Source: Carallia brachiata
Taxonomy: Eukaryota; Streptophyta; Magnoliopsida; Malpighiales; Rhizophoraceae
Length of the DNA stretch: 64,000 bases
Assembly (NCBI GenBank): GCA_021464245.1
Contig: JADCRB010000043.1
Location: 5,378,630 to 5,442,629, forward strand
Direction of reading: 5' to 3'
Shown here: positions 48,543 through 60,779 of the stretch, piece by piece
How positions within the stretch are numbered: the first letter of the stretch is position 1
How the letters are laid out: every line of letters starts with the position of its first letter
Made by a program: the position numbers and the translations under genes
Notes under the pieces: model-generated
Databases searched by the model: none
Told to the model about the DNA's origin: nothing
The model's input: the letters and a program-made list of their open reading frames with translations, nothing else

Positions 48543-51500
48543 TCGTTTAAAGAAGCAATCTTTTTTCTTCAATTTGTCCACCAAGGTCGTCGAGTTTCCC
48601 AAGAAAATCTGTGAGCTTTCTTGCATTTAGAAATTAGAAAAGTTTATTCTAATGGACCACAGGAGAAACGATCTCGACATGTTTGGGTAGAGAGAAAATA
48701 CGTTCCATAATGCCAATGTCAACAGGGTCTTAAAACCTCAACTACGAGCAAAATGTCCCAAATTCAGAGCAGAAAACAAGATTTGGATCATATCATTACG
48801 TTTATCCCACTTTCTTTTTGAATCAAATTAGGGTTCATAGATGGAATAGAGGGGACTAGCTATTTATTTATTTTTAAGGCTTTTTTTTTTTATAAATTAA
48901 GTTGAGTTTTTGTCACTCTAAAAAAATGGATTGAGTTTTTGTTAATTTTATGGCTTTAGATGGTTAGGGTTTTTTTAGAAAATAAAAATAAAAAACTAGA
49001 TGGGCTGGGGCTCCCAATTAAATAGCTATTTAGCCCTTATTTGATGTGTCATGCATTAAGTCCAGTCATCACGTTTGTTCTAGTCCACATCACATTTTTT
49101 ACCGGATGAACTAGCCACGTCACCAGTTGTGACACTTGAATACTTGGTTGAGTCCAACTTTGAATAAATCGGCAAATAAAATATTTCTCCATCTGTGCTA
49201 GAATTGAGAAAAATATTTTGCGGGGTATATCTTATTACTTTTTAAAAGTTATGCTAAACTTCTTATGAAAAATTCATGATAATTTATTTACTAACTCAAT
49301 TTTTCAAAAGTTTTTCCTCTATAGTACGGTAGGTACAAGTGCTTGATTTATAAACCAAGACTTCATTAAAAAAAAGAAAAAAAAAATCTCAGGACATATT
49401 TTATGTTTAACCATGTGAGTTAACTTGAGTAGAGTTATTCAGCTTAATACGTTGTTAACTATTACATCAACTTTTACATAATGTCTAATAACTAAGCTGC
49501 CAAATTTTCTCCGCACTTGAATGTCTGACTTTAAGAATGTTGGTTTGTTGGCTTTACTCCGTCTTTTCTTTCTTTTAATCTAAAAAAAAAAGGTGCACCA
49601 AAATTTTGTCAGTCATTGCATTAGTGAGTCAAGCCTGGTATCATCATTACTATCGTCATTTAATTAATTTTTATAAGAAAGACCCACTACCTAAAAATTA
49701 TTGGACTCAACAAGTCTATTCTCACTTGACGATAATATTAATGAATTTTGAACTAATATGCGGTATACTAAAGAGCCCAAAAGTGGACACCTCTACTCCA
49801 CAGCAGTTGAGACTCAAACTTTGGTCATAGTATTGCAATGGACATAAAAGTTGATAAAGTTCTTGCACAAGGCAATGCTGTTTTGCAATCCTTGAGTCAA
49901 CATTTTTTTATGGACTTGCTTCCCATGTCGTAATGACCTAGAACTAATGCAGATTTTCAAAAGGGAAAATAGCTTTGTTGTAGTATCCATTCAAGGAAGT
50001 GAATGCTCATTTTCTTGTAAGATGATTAAAAATTTTCCATTAATTACTTCATCACTTTCTAAAGTCGTAAAATAATTGAAAAAAAAAGCAACCATTCCGA
50101 ATCAAAAGAGCAAATTTCTAAAAGAATAACTTGAAAGAAAGCTTTTTCTTTTTTGACTAATTACAACAACGACTTGATTGGAATGTTTGTTTAGAAGAGA
50201 GATAATTAAATGACAAAAAAAAAAAAGTAAGAGTTTCACATAGAGAGTTTTAAAGTGATATAAAATTTAAATGATTAAATTTAAAAGAGTGAAAAAAATA
50301 AATAAATTATTATATATTAAATAAAATTATATTGCTACTTCGATAGTATTAAGAAAGCATGCAGTAGCAATCTAAAAGTCAGTAATTTTAACAACTTTTA
50401 AAACTTCAACAGTACTCACTCAACGAATGGTGGTCTCTTAGTGGAAGATTGAGTTTGAGGTTAATTTTTGAGACGTAGGATGTACTATTAGCCTTACATT
50501 TTTTTTTTATCAGGAAAAAAGATTTATTGCCTGTAAATGAGTCATCTTGTTTGTGAGTCGAGGCTTAAAATAAGCCGTTACTGTCCTTATTCAAGTTTTC
50601 TCACAAAGATAACTCCCTACCCAAATATTGTTGGGCCCTGATGGGCCTTCGTTATACCCAACTTCCGTATTAACGAGTTTAGAATCCAATACCGTACTTT
50701 CGTATAATTTCTCATTTATTCAGGGGATGGATAGGATTATTAACAAGTCGAGTCAATCTGAGTTTTGACATGTTTAGGCTCGGTTTATGAACATATAGCC
50801 TAAGCTCGAGTTCGGCTTGAATTCGATTTAAATTTTAATCTTTGAACTCGAGCTCAACTCGAGAATAAACTATTAATTCTTTTTCCTAAATTTTTGTTAA
50901 TCTGAGTTCAAGATGAGCTCAGTTCGATATAAACTCGACTTGTTTAAATCAAAATTTTTTAAAAAATTTTGAAATTAATATTCAATACAAGGATAATTAG
51001 TAAACGAGCATATTATCGAGCATGTTATTGAAAATATTATCGAGCATTTCACTAAACATCTTACCAAGCTTTTATTGAGTTTTTAACAATCTATTCACGA
51101 ACGTAAATAAACTGAACAATTTCTTGTTCAAATTTGGCTCGTTTAGTAAACGAGTTTAGAAATAAAGTTCGAGTATCGTTCATTTACATTACTAAACGAG
51201 CTTAAATGAATTTTTATTAAGTAGAACAGTTAAATTTTTATTGAGAGTATTGGTTCGTTAATAGCTCTTAGGATAGATGACAATAAGGAAACTCGAACTC
51301 ATCTAAAGGGCAGGAACACATTTGGAAACGTCACTAAACTTCTAGCTTAGATGGTTACAGCTAGTCTTACAGTTACAATTGATAAGGGCATCTGTCGTAG
51401 GCAGCGGACTGACTTCTAGCCCATGCTAACGATCTATCTTCATGGGTGTAACCGTATAGAAAGGAAAAAAAATTTTCTTTCACAATTTTATTAGAAAATA

Positions 51501-51814
51501 TCAAATGTCTATATGCCAAGATTCCCGGTATTTTTTTTAAAGTTAATTGATCAAAATCCTTTTAAGTTGTGTTATTGCAGTATTTTTTTTAAATATACCT
51601 TTTATATTTTTTCAATTAAAGTTTCTTTTTTTTTAATTTTCAATTTTTTAAAATTTTTAAAATTTTTCTTTTTAAAATTTTTCAGATTTTTCGTACAACT
51701 TTTGGATTATTTTTTATTTTGAAACTTTTTAATTAAAATTTTTGTATTTTTTAGAAAAATTAAGATTTTGTTAAATAAATTATCATGCGATAAAAAAATG
51801 ATTACGTGATATGT
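48543..51814. other. Intergenic; dispersed repeat at about 50740-51230
   Basis: No gene seen. The 50740-51230 part is dense in ctcgagctc, aaacgagc and cgagttt words in both orientations, typical of a class II plant repeat with subterminal motifs; its ends are not clear. Confidence 0.5.
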
Positions 51815-52690
51815 CAGCAGCCACCCTACAAAATGTAATAAAACAAGTGTTTAGCGGGTCGATTTATGTTAGTGAAGTTAACTTTTATCGTCAATTTCAA
51901 AAATAAAAAGATATGGATAGAGTGGAACCCAGCGGATAGATTTTTTATTTGCCCATTCGACAAGATTAACGAGTCTTCCAAGGTGCTTCGTGCATGTAAC
52001 GTATGGCTCAGGTCTATAGCAAATTGGCTTGCATTTTCACAAGACCTATTTATTTATTTATTGACTTCGAAAATGTATTTTCTGTAGACTTTGATTCACT
52101 AGTCTACCTTATTTTATTTTATTTGTTTATTTTTGTCTATTGCACGAGACAAGTTGATTTCACCGTGACTTCTGAGATAGACAAATGACGATTGGCTCAG
52201 GCCGTTGTTATTATTACTGCTTAATATATGATATGCATTCTAACTTTCTTCTAACAATTTAAGTTTTCAGGATAGATGATTTTTTTATGTGATATCAATA
52301 CTTTATAATTAAATTTATATTTAATTATAAATTTTTATAAATATGGTAGGTCTATCTTTTATTTAGACTTTGGCATGATAAAGTATGTTAAAATTTTAAT
52401 TTTTTTTGGTTTATTAGAAGGCTCATTGGACTGTGAGTTACGTAATAACAGTAACTCTCTCTTCTTAAAATCTCACATTTCCCGTCTCAAAATTTAAATT
52501 CAATACCTCTAAAATAAAAATTTTGAATTCTAATTATTAAAACATCCCCTGAAAGACTTATTAAAATTTTATATATGATCTATATCCTAGATCTCTTCCA
52601 AGTCCCAACAGCTTAACTTTTTGGTGGAATGTTTTCTGGACGGATTTCGCTTCATTGCCGTCACTTTGCCATTCTCGAATTCTAGCCTCA
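51815..52690. repeat. Segmental duplicate, right block (partner 62640-63290)
   Basis: Shared ordered blocks: acaaaatgtaata-aaca, aacgcagcggat/aacccagcggat, aacgagtcttccaag then tgcttcgtgcatg, tagactttgattcac, gagacaagttgatttt/c, and tttgccattctcgaattcta. This copy has about 450 bp (52200-52660) that the other lacks. The minus frame 52561-52875 (one hydrophobic segment then a charged stretch) lies partly in it and is unrecognised. Confidence 0.65.
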
Positions 52691-52699
52691 AATAGCTGC

Positions 52700-53533
52700 A
52701 GCACTAGAATTTCAGCGGCGGCCTTTATGCTTGTTCTTTCAATTTCTATACGCGTGGACGACTTCAAAGTATAGCGGAATAACAACAGAGTTATCGTCAA
52801 GATCACAGATAAAACAGCATCCGAATGCGATAAGCTGAGGACTTGAATTATTATTATTATTATTATTTTAATCATGTCATTTAAGCTTGGCTTTGTCTAA
52901 TTCTCTGTATCCACATTTGTTTCTAATTAGACTTCATTAAACAGTTTAGCCACTTCGTGTCATATGCTATAGCAATGATTAATTTCCTTTTTTGTCCCAA
53001 TTATTCGGGTCGATATCATTTGCCAAAAAAAAAATCACGGCCAAAATTTCTTGCCGGGTAGGGAATCAACCGAACTTTGTAACTATTTTTTTACCCCCCA
53101 AAAAAAAATTATTGCCCAAAAAGGCCAAAAACTGATTTTGTTTTTTGCTTTTTTTTTTTTAACATGCTTATTACAGCGTATGCTACTAAAGAAACAACCA
53201 AAAAATAAAAAAATAAAAAAGGAAAAGCTGTTAAACTGAAACTGTAGCCTATTGCAGTTCATAAAATTGTTTTATTGTTTTCATTCACACGCCCGCAGCC
53301 AAAAAAGAGGAAGAAGAAACTGAGGAAAAAGAGGAATAATTTAAATAGAAATTTCAAATATAAAAAAACTTTTTTTTCTTGACATAAATTACATTGAAAA
53401 TTTTCTAATTTAATTTATTTTTTTATTAAATATAACTCACTAAAAATATTACACTACACACGCAACATATATAAGTAATGATAACCTAATGATAACATTT
53501 TTTATGACGTAAATGCTTGCACTAGGAGAATAT
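52700..53533. other. Intergenic, no gene seen
   Basis: AT-rich 3' flank of the receptor-like protein pseudogene, with an ATT microsatellite at about 52849-52866. Confidence 0.5.
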
Positions 53534-56271
53534 TCAATTTCTGCAGCTCCGGTACCTTGTTCGATAGCTTGGTCTCACTCTGAAGGTCCTCAGGAACCAG
53601 TCATATTTCCATGTGGTCACAGTGTGCCCGATCACTAGTTCAACCAACAGCCCACAGGCGTAACTCATCACTAACAGTTTTCCAACCAAATGCAAATGAA
53701 GAACCCCATTCTTCACTTTCTTCAAAGCCTGAAGATGAAGGTGGCAAGGCTTCTAAATTCTCGCATTCCCCTCGACAGAGGGCTGCCACACAAACCCGAG
53801 TTTCTCTCGTATGAAGAGTTGTCAAATGTGTCAAATTGCTTTCCTCTTGATATAGGCCCTGTCAGATTATTGCAAGACACATTAAAGACAGTAAGAATGT
53901 CCAATTTTATTAGTTGCTCGGGAATTTCCTTAGACAACTTGTTCCTAAAAAAATCTAATAACTCAAGTTTTGTAAGGTTCCCTAAAATGAAGGGATGCTG
54001 CCGTTGAGCACGTTGTTGGAAATATTCAACATGTGAAGATCATGGAGACTTCTAATAAGTTTTGGAATTTCTCCTTCAAATTTATTACCTGAGAGATCAA
54101 TGGCAACCAAGTATTCTAGAATTTTAGAATATTCTCACTTCACGCCTTTCTTTGTTATCGACATTGAATATGTAACAATGGTCGTTATCTCAATCTCAAC
54201 AACAAATAAATCAATGCTTGTCTGTATATAAGATAAACGATCTGCATCCACCAACTTCATCGCCTTCCAATTGAGGAGGTACTGTGCTGGTAGGTGGCCT
54301 GACAAATTGTTTTGAGAGAGATCAATGATGCGCAACATTGGGAATTGATCAGAAAAATTTGCTAGAAGATCGCCCAACCGACCGTGAAACTTGTTAGACC
54401 GTAAAATGAGAACTTTCAGCTCTCCAAGTGCCTCCAACCAAGCGGGAAACAAGTCTTCGAATTGATTTTGCCCAACATCCAAAAACTCCGTCCTTGCCCA
54501 GTTGGCTAATGACTTGGATAGACGCCCCTCCAAACGATTCTGGCCTAGCTTTAGCATTTTCAAGTTGCAATCTTTTAGAGGTATTGATATAATCTTGCCT
54601 TGAAATTTGTTCCCCCTTAGATCAAGCACCTCAAGAGAATTACTTAACTTCCCCAAACATTGAGGAAGCACGCCGCTCAAATTGTTGTGGGACAAATCAA
54701 GGACACTAAGAGATTTCATACCACAGAAGCTTGACGGAACTTCGCCGTTGAAATTATTTCCTGACATGATATAGACCAAGATGGCTGGTGGTGGTGTTGG
54801 AAGTGAACCTTGCAACATGTTATTACTTTGGTCTACATAAATCAGTTGAACCCATGCAATCAATTCTATGTGTTGTCCTACATTGGTGAGAAAATTGCTA
54901 GAAAGATCCATAAACTTCAAGGTATCCTTACTAATGCTCCACAGCCAGGTAATGGTCCATGAATGTTGTTCTGGCTCAAGTCCAGGTATTGCAACTCATC
55001 CTGATCTCGGAGGAAGTTTGGGAATTGGCTCAAATTGCAATATCCAAGTCCTAAAGCGACGAACTTTCTAAGAGTGGTGTTAGAGTTCCCTTTTACACTT
55101 ACTGATAGTTGGTTCCTTGACAAATACAAAGCAGTCAATTGTGGGAGCTTCAGAAACATGTCCAACTCAATGGTGCCACTCAAGTTATTCCCTTGTAGAG
55201 AAAGACAATCGAGGCTTCTGAGTTGGAAGATTGAACTTGGAATTGGTCCATTCAAGTTGTTAGCTTTAAGATATAAATCAGTGAGTTGGGTCAAAATTAA
55301 GTTGCGTGAGATTTCCGAGTGAAGCTGGAATCTTTCCAGAAAAGCCACTTTGCCAAGTATCAAATTGTTCTAAGGAGAGAAGGTTACCAATAGTAGCAGG
55401 AATCTCTCCCGCGAAACTTGTTCCGCCAAGTAATAATGATAAAAGTGAACTGCTCGCGTTAAACTCTGGCAAATGACCGGCAAGATCCCTTTTCTCCATC
55501 AAGTCCAAGAATTGCAGGTTAGGCAATTGAAAGATTGTTGGAGGAAATTCACCGTATAATTGGCATCTTCTCAAACCAAGCGATGTCAAAGAGGACAAGT
55601 TGGCCAGAATATCTGGCACGGAAGACCCAATATAGACTCCTCGAAGGCTGAGAACTTCCAGGTTGGTCAGGATCTGAAGTAGTCTTCTAAAAACTACTTT
55701 CTATAGTGCTAGTTGAAGAGACTTAGATAGATCAAGAGAAACTAACTTTGACAATTCTGAGATTTTTGATGGAATTGGGCCAAAAAACACAGAATATGAA
55801 AGGTTAAGATAAGTTAACCTGGAAAGATTGCCTAAACTTGATGGTATTTGCGAATGATTAAAGTCATTGTCAGCTAGATTGAGAGTGCGCAAGTGAACTA
55901 GATGGAACAAGCTACTTGTTGAGTCGATGGAACCATAAAGATAACTACTACTAACGTCAAGGCCAATCACGACCACTACTTTTATCACATTCGACACCAT
56001 CCCAATAACAGTAGTCATCAGCACGCCCACTTTGGAGTTTCCAAGTTTCAACCTTTGGATAAGCCCTTGGATCGGCAGAGGCTGACTTTTTGATTAGGAA
56101 GCTTCGTTTGAATTGCAGCATGGCAAGGCTCTCGTGATTGTGGCAGAGTGGACATCGACCCAGTGAAGAGGAGGCAGTAGCAGAAATGGCTAAAACATGA
56201 AGAAATAAGGAAGAGAAGAGCAAGCCTATGACAATCAACATGGACAGAAAAAATGATAATTTCATTTTCAT
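53534..56271 (-). pseudogene. Receptor-like protein (LRR-RLP, Cf type), decayed
   Basis: Remnant of a membrane LRR receptor-like protein; intact members perceive pathogen or developmental signals through an extracellular LRR and partner with SOBIR1-type kinases. All parts are visible in order on the minus strand: signal peptide (MKMKLSFFLSMLIVIGLLFS), LRR N-cap with cysteine pairs and CYWDGVECD, about twenty LRRs, an island before the last repeats, a Cys-containing cap (GLCGSPLSR), an acidic stretch (SSSGFEESEEW), a membrane segment (YACGLLVELVIGH) and a short basic tail (WKYDWFLRTF). The frame is broken about seven times (near 55970, 55695, 55300, 54935, 54005, 53775 and 53665), with stops at 55701 and 54135, the latter a TGA where KGVK-R-EYS is expected. 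The true start is the ATG at 56271; a TTG upstream is not needed. No intron. A LINE fragment sits in its 5' leader. Confidence 0.92.
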
Positions 56272-56299
56272 GTTGTTCAACTAATTTACTTGGCACTTT

Positions 56300-56680
56300 A
56301 AGAAATGCAATGTCAACCCTTCAAGCTGAAGCATTGGCTGTGCTTATAGGGGCACAGATGATAGCATCACTGGGCTTCCCTTTCGCAGTTATTGAAACTG
56401 TTTCCAAAGGCATTTTTTTAGCCTCAAACAACCAGTCGAAGAGTGACAGTGGCAGGTTTCCCGTATCCTAAGAGACATTAGTATTTTGCTATTTTCTTTC
56501 CCTTTTACAAATTTAGAATGTATTCCGCCAAATGCTAACTCAGTGGCAGATTAAGTTGTTAAACAGTCCAGAGATAGTACATGTTCTCGGAATTAGACGT
56601 GTAATCCACCATGCACTCTAATTAGATTGTTATTGCTTGATATTTTGCATTAATGAAACTTCCTATGATTATGCCAAAAA
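56300..56680 (+). mobile_element. LINE-derived insertion with RNase H fragment
   Basis: A 21-bp target duplication, differing at one base, flanks the insert (56279-56299 and 56681-56701; core ctaatttacttg). The insert reads, on the plus strand, AEALAVLIGAQMIASLGFPF then IETVSK and NNQSKSDSGRFPV. This is the C-terminal RNase H-like (RVT_3) domain of plant non-LTR elements, with AEALA and the GFP-x-x-x-IE strand, and later frames broken. It ends in a 5-base A run after atgattatgcc. It is 5'-truncated and lies 8 bp above the ATG of the receptor-like protein pseudogene on the opposite strand. Confidence 0.85.
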
Positions 56681-56701
56681 AACTAATTTACTTGACACTT
56701 T

Positions 56702-58180
56702 GGTTACCCGAAAGGAGGTTGATGACAATTTTTATAGGCACCACTCCACTTTTTTGGTCTAAATTCAAAAGGCAAAATTAACTGTTGGTATAAAATTTTA
56801 ACGCAAGATTTCAAATCAAAATTTTGTGTTTGGTGGCGGTGACTTAGACCATACTTTATAGGCACCCTTCGAAACGGTGCACTGAGTGCATTAGTTTGCA
56901 TTACAAAAAGCACAACAAACTTTATAGGCACCTTCAAAAGGCACAACGTTCCAAAAAAGAAAAAACACACCAAACAAGCGCGTACAAGCCGCCCCCCACG
57001 TTAAACCAACGTCCAAGTCAAGTCAGCCAATTCCTACAGCGCCATGACAGCTTTATCTTTCACCGCCAAGCTATGTTACGCGGACAAGACATTCGCCGTT
57101 TTGTCCGGGTAAAAAAAAGCTATGTTCCACTGCTCTCAAAAAAACGCTATTTTTTCTTCCACTGCTCTCTAAAAAAAACTATGTTACGTGGACACGATAT
57201 TGATATTTTTGTTGGAGTGAACACGTATTAAATTTAATACGGACACATGTTTGATATGTAAAAATTGTGTCTATTAAAAAATTTTTTTATAAAAAAGTAA
57301 ATACGGTTTAAATACTTTTTAAACACAATAAAGATATCTTTCGAACACGTATTGAAATGTTTTGAAAAAAAATAAAGAAAATGGAATTAACGATGGCCTC
57401 TCGGCCATCTCTCAGGTGGCCGACAGGCGCATCTTTTTCTTTTTAGATTTTGAAATGGGATTATGAGAAAAGTGGTATGATGTTTTATGTTAGTTTTGAA
57501 ATGTAATTATGAGATCTCAGATATACCCAACAAATATATATCATGAGATTTATTTTAATAAAAATTCATTTTCATTTAAAATTTAATTTATAATTTATAT
57601 TATATTTTGAACAATAATATTTATTTAAATTTATATTTATATATAAATACGAGTGTGTGTATATACACAATCGTGTTTATGATATGTCTGCATATTAATT
57701 TTTTTAACATTAACGTGTCGTTACATCCGTATCTACTGTATTCATATAGTCGTATTTGTGTTATTGTAACCTTACTTATTTTTGGCACCCAAAAGTCAAT
57801 TCATCGCTAATCAAAATCAGATAGCATTAGAAGCCTTGAAATCTATGGTGTTTACAGAATAGCCAATGGTTGTTACGCTACCATTGCATGGTAAGTTCAC
57901 CCACTATCGGTGGCCCTATCTAGTTCGATTATGGACTTAAAAGATTCAGAAAGGGTGGTTTAAATACATAGATGCCGAAAATGTTCAACGCGAAAAAAAA
58001 TGCAGTTTTTTTTTTTTTTACAATTTTTATATCTTTGTTACACATTACTTTAAGTAGTATTACTCATCATAAATAATTTTAAAAAGTATAAAAATTTATA
58101 AAATTTACAGTCACTACCTTTACGATTGTTACAAATGAGAAAAAAGAAAAACAAAAGCAGAGGAGAGGTTTCTTGGCAGG
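56702..58180. other. Intergenic, no gene seen
   Basis: Original upstream region of the receptor-like gene, now separated from it by the LINE fragment. Contains atgttacg-type words repeated near 57073, 57118 and 57180. No supported gene. Confidence 0.5.
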
Positions 58181-58663
58181 ATATATAATTTTTTTTAATT
58201 CTAAATTTTAGTATAAATTTTAAAATTTTTTGACATTTCATTTGAATTTTAAATTTTTAAATTTTTTATCAAATCAATCATTTTATTCACGAAAAGTGGT
58301 CAATCTATTAATAAATAAGTTTAACTTAATGAAAATTATTAAAAAAAAGTCAAATAAATGAATTAAATATTTTTTTCATTAACAAATATGTATATAAAAT
58401 ATTTTTTTAATCAATAAATTTATAAATTAAATATGTAAAATGCATACTTTTTAATAGAAAAAAATTTAATTAATGTATTTAATTTTTTTTCAAATAATTT
58501 TTGTAAGGTCAAAATTATTTTTTTAATAAATTGATTACTTTTCGTTAACAAATTGATTAATTTGGTACGAAATTAAAAAATTTAGAAATCAAATAAAATC
58601 TCAAAATAATTTAAAATTCAAATATAAAAAATTATAAAAGTTTAGGACTTAAAAATTATATAT
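58181..58663. mobile_element. MITE with about 150-bp terminal inverted repeats
   Basis: Left arm from atatataattttttttaatt and the reverse complement of the right arm from atatataatttttaagtcct match through atttgaattttaaat, cgaaaagt and caatctattaa-like blocks. Flanks no longer show a clean target duplication. The interior is nearly all A+T and non-coding. The shared word atttcattt...aattttaaa suggests kinship with the MITE at 12718. Confidence 0.6.
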
Positions 58664-58763
58664 CTCGGCTTTTGACAGGCTCGTCTTAGTCCCAAATCTT
58701 GGCCCCTAAAATTTTTTTTTTTTTGGGTTTTAAATCAATCCCATCATCAAATCTACTTAATGA

Positions 58764-58898
58764 GCACCCAGCATAACTTGTTTGATTGAAAACTTGTGTT
58801 TAAATTCACAAGTGTGGGATTTGAATCTCAAATTTAGTATTCATATTTTCTCTTTTTTTATTACTAGACTACTAATTTTAATAGATCAAAAAAAAAAA
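58764..58898 (+). mobile_element. SINE-like retroposon, 135 bp
   Basis: Begins near gcacccagcataacttg, has a B-box-like gggatttgaatctc and a poly(A) tail (about 58888-58898). An imperfect 18-bp direct repeat flanks it: atcaaatctacttaatga (58746-58763) and atcaaatgtgcctaatga (58899-58916). Confidence 0.6.
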
Positions 58899-59207
58899 AT
58901 CAAATGTGCCTAATGAAAATTATCAAATTTTTTAGTTGACCGAATAAAAAAGGTGAGCGGATTAACGACGATTTTTTTTTTTTAATCAAAATCAAGGAAG
59001 AATTTTTTTTTTTTTTGGGTTAACATCAAAGAAGAATTTGATGACTGAATTTAGTGCATTGTCTTAAGATATTGAGCCAAATAGACTATATAATTAAGAG
59101 CCCAAGCTATCTAAAACTAGAAAAACAACAAAAATCTAACGCTAATCCCACTTTTTTTTTTTTCTAAAATATAAACCTGACAAATAACCGATGCCCCCTA
59201 TTTCATC

Positions 59208-60772
59208 CATTGTTAACAAAATCGGATCGAATCAGTCAATTCAACTGGTTGAACTAGTAATCGGTTTTAAGTCCGCTCTAGTTTAAACCTAAAAATGGAG
59301 GGGTGGCTGTAACGGGTAAATTTCGAACATATAATAATTAGACTCGAAAATATAAAATTAAATTACAAATAAAAATTTAAAATAAAAGAAAATTTACGTG
59401 GGGTCGATTTTCGTGATTCTTCCAATTAGTGTTCTTTTGTGACTCATGTCAAACGCTGTTCGAGTTTGATCTTTGGCTGCAGTAAATTCTACAGTTTTAT
59501 TTTAAATTGGGTAGAATGAAATTGGATCTAATGTAAATGTTTAGACTACGGTTCAGAACCGATTCAGAACCACAGAGACCTGATTTGAACCGATCTGACT
59601 TAATTTCACCGAGGGTCGAAGAGACTTGTTCTCGAATGAGTTGCCTGAATTTTACTGAATATCGTATGAGACTTGATCCCAGCCGAATTTATAATAATTT
59701 GATATTTTTAGATCTATATTCTCATAAATTCAGATTTAGAGCAATCAGACAATATAAACCCAAAAATAAATTTAGAAATGTAAACAACAAATTTTTTAGT
59801 ACTTACACCTGAAATATCTTTTAAAAAAGAGTTAAGAGAGTATACTGCAGATTAAAACACGTATAAAAAGAAGAAATTTTCTTGAGAGATTTTCAAAATT
59901 TTCTTTTTCTTTCAAATTCTTTATATTTTTCTATTTACAGATTTACTGAATATATTTTGAATTGCGGGGCGATAACTTATTTATAGAGTTCATTTCAATG
60001 TAAAAACATTGTGTGAAACGAAGAAAATTAAAGTAACCAACTGTGCAATTGAAGGCTATTGACCACTGTGGTCGGCAACTTTAATTGTGCTGACCACAGT
60101 GGTCAGTTCTTTTTTTTTTTCTTTCTTTTACAGTGCCGACCACTGTAAATTAAGAGAGTATACTGCAGATTAAAACACGTATAAAAATAAGAAATTTTCT
60201 TGAAAGATTTTCAAAATTTTTTTTTTTTCAAATTCTATATATTTTTCTGTTTACAGATTTACTGAATATATTTTCAATTGGGGGGCGATGAGCTATTTAT
60301 AGAGTTTCTTTCAATGTGAAAACATTGTGTGAAACGAAAAAAATTAAAGTCACCAACTGTGCAGTTGATAGCTATTGACTACTGTGGTCGGCAACTTTAA
60401 TTGTGCCGACCACAGTGGTCAGTGTTTTTTTTTTCCTTCTTTTATAGTGATCGAATCGGTCAAAATCGGTAAAAAATCGGATCAGTTGGACTAATTCAAA
60501 TTAGATTAGAAATTTTTAAATTATAATTTGATTTTAAATTTTATTTAAATTACAATTTAAGTTTAATGTTAACTAAAAATTAATTTAATCCTAAATTTGA
60601 TTAAAATTTTCAATTTAATGATTAAAATTAAAAAAATTAATATTTAATCACCATTTATAAATATTATTTTTTCAATTACTTTTTATAAATATATATATTA
60701 TTAAATACCGGTTGAATTTTAACACACTAATATTTTTGATTCGATGACCAGTCTGATTCTGATAACTTAATG
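59208..60772. mobile_element. Long hAT-type element with duplicated promoter-like segment
   Basis: Left end (cattgttaacaaaatcggat) and right end (reverse complement begins cattaagttatcagaatcag) match the ends of the 480-bp element at 19180-19659, and its right 300 bp resembles that element closely. It interrupts a duplicated block (46885-47165 shows the uninterrupted form). Inside, a unit of about 300 bp is repeated (59832-60134 and 60150-60448). Each copy has a minus-strand TATAAATA-type box (59977-59986, 60293-60302) and a 46-bp hairpin built from gaccactgtggtc. The plus frame 59537-59812 has no family content. Target duplication is not readable. Confidence 0.6.
59832..60448. repeat. Two-copy tandem repeat, unit about 318 bp, inside the transposon
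   Basis: Starts ttaagagagtatactgcag in both copies (59832 and 60150); both end with caccacagtggtc-type words and a T run. Hairpin arms: 60060-60077 with 60088-60105, and 60376-60393 with 60404-60421. Confidence 0.85.
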
Positions 60773-60779
60773 TGTAAAA

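Noticed and set aside
52561..52875. 104-residue minus-strand frame with a hydrophobic N-terminus
   Set aside because: The Ile run is the translation of an ATT microsatellite, and the sister duplicate at 63.2 kb does not keep the frame.
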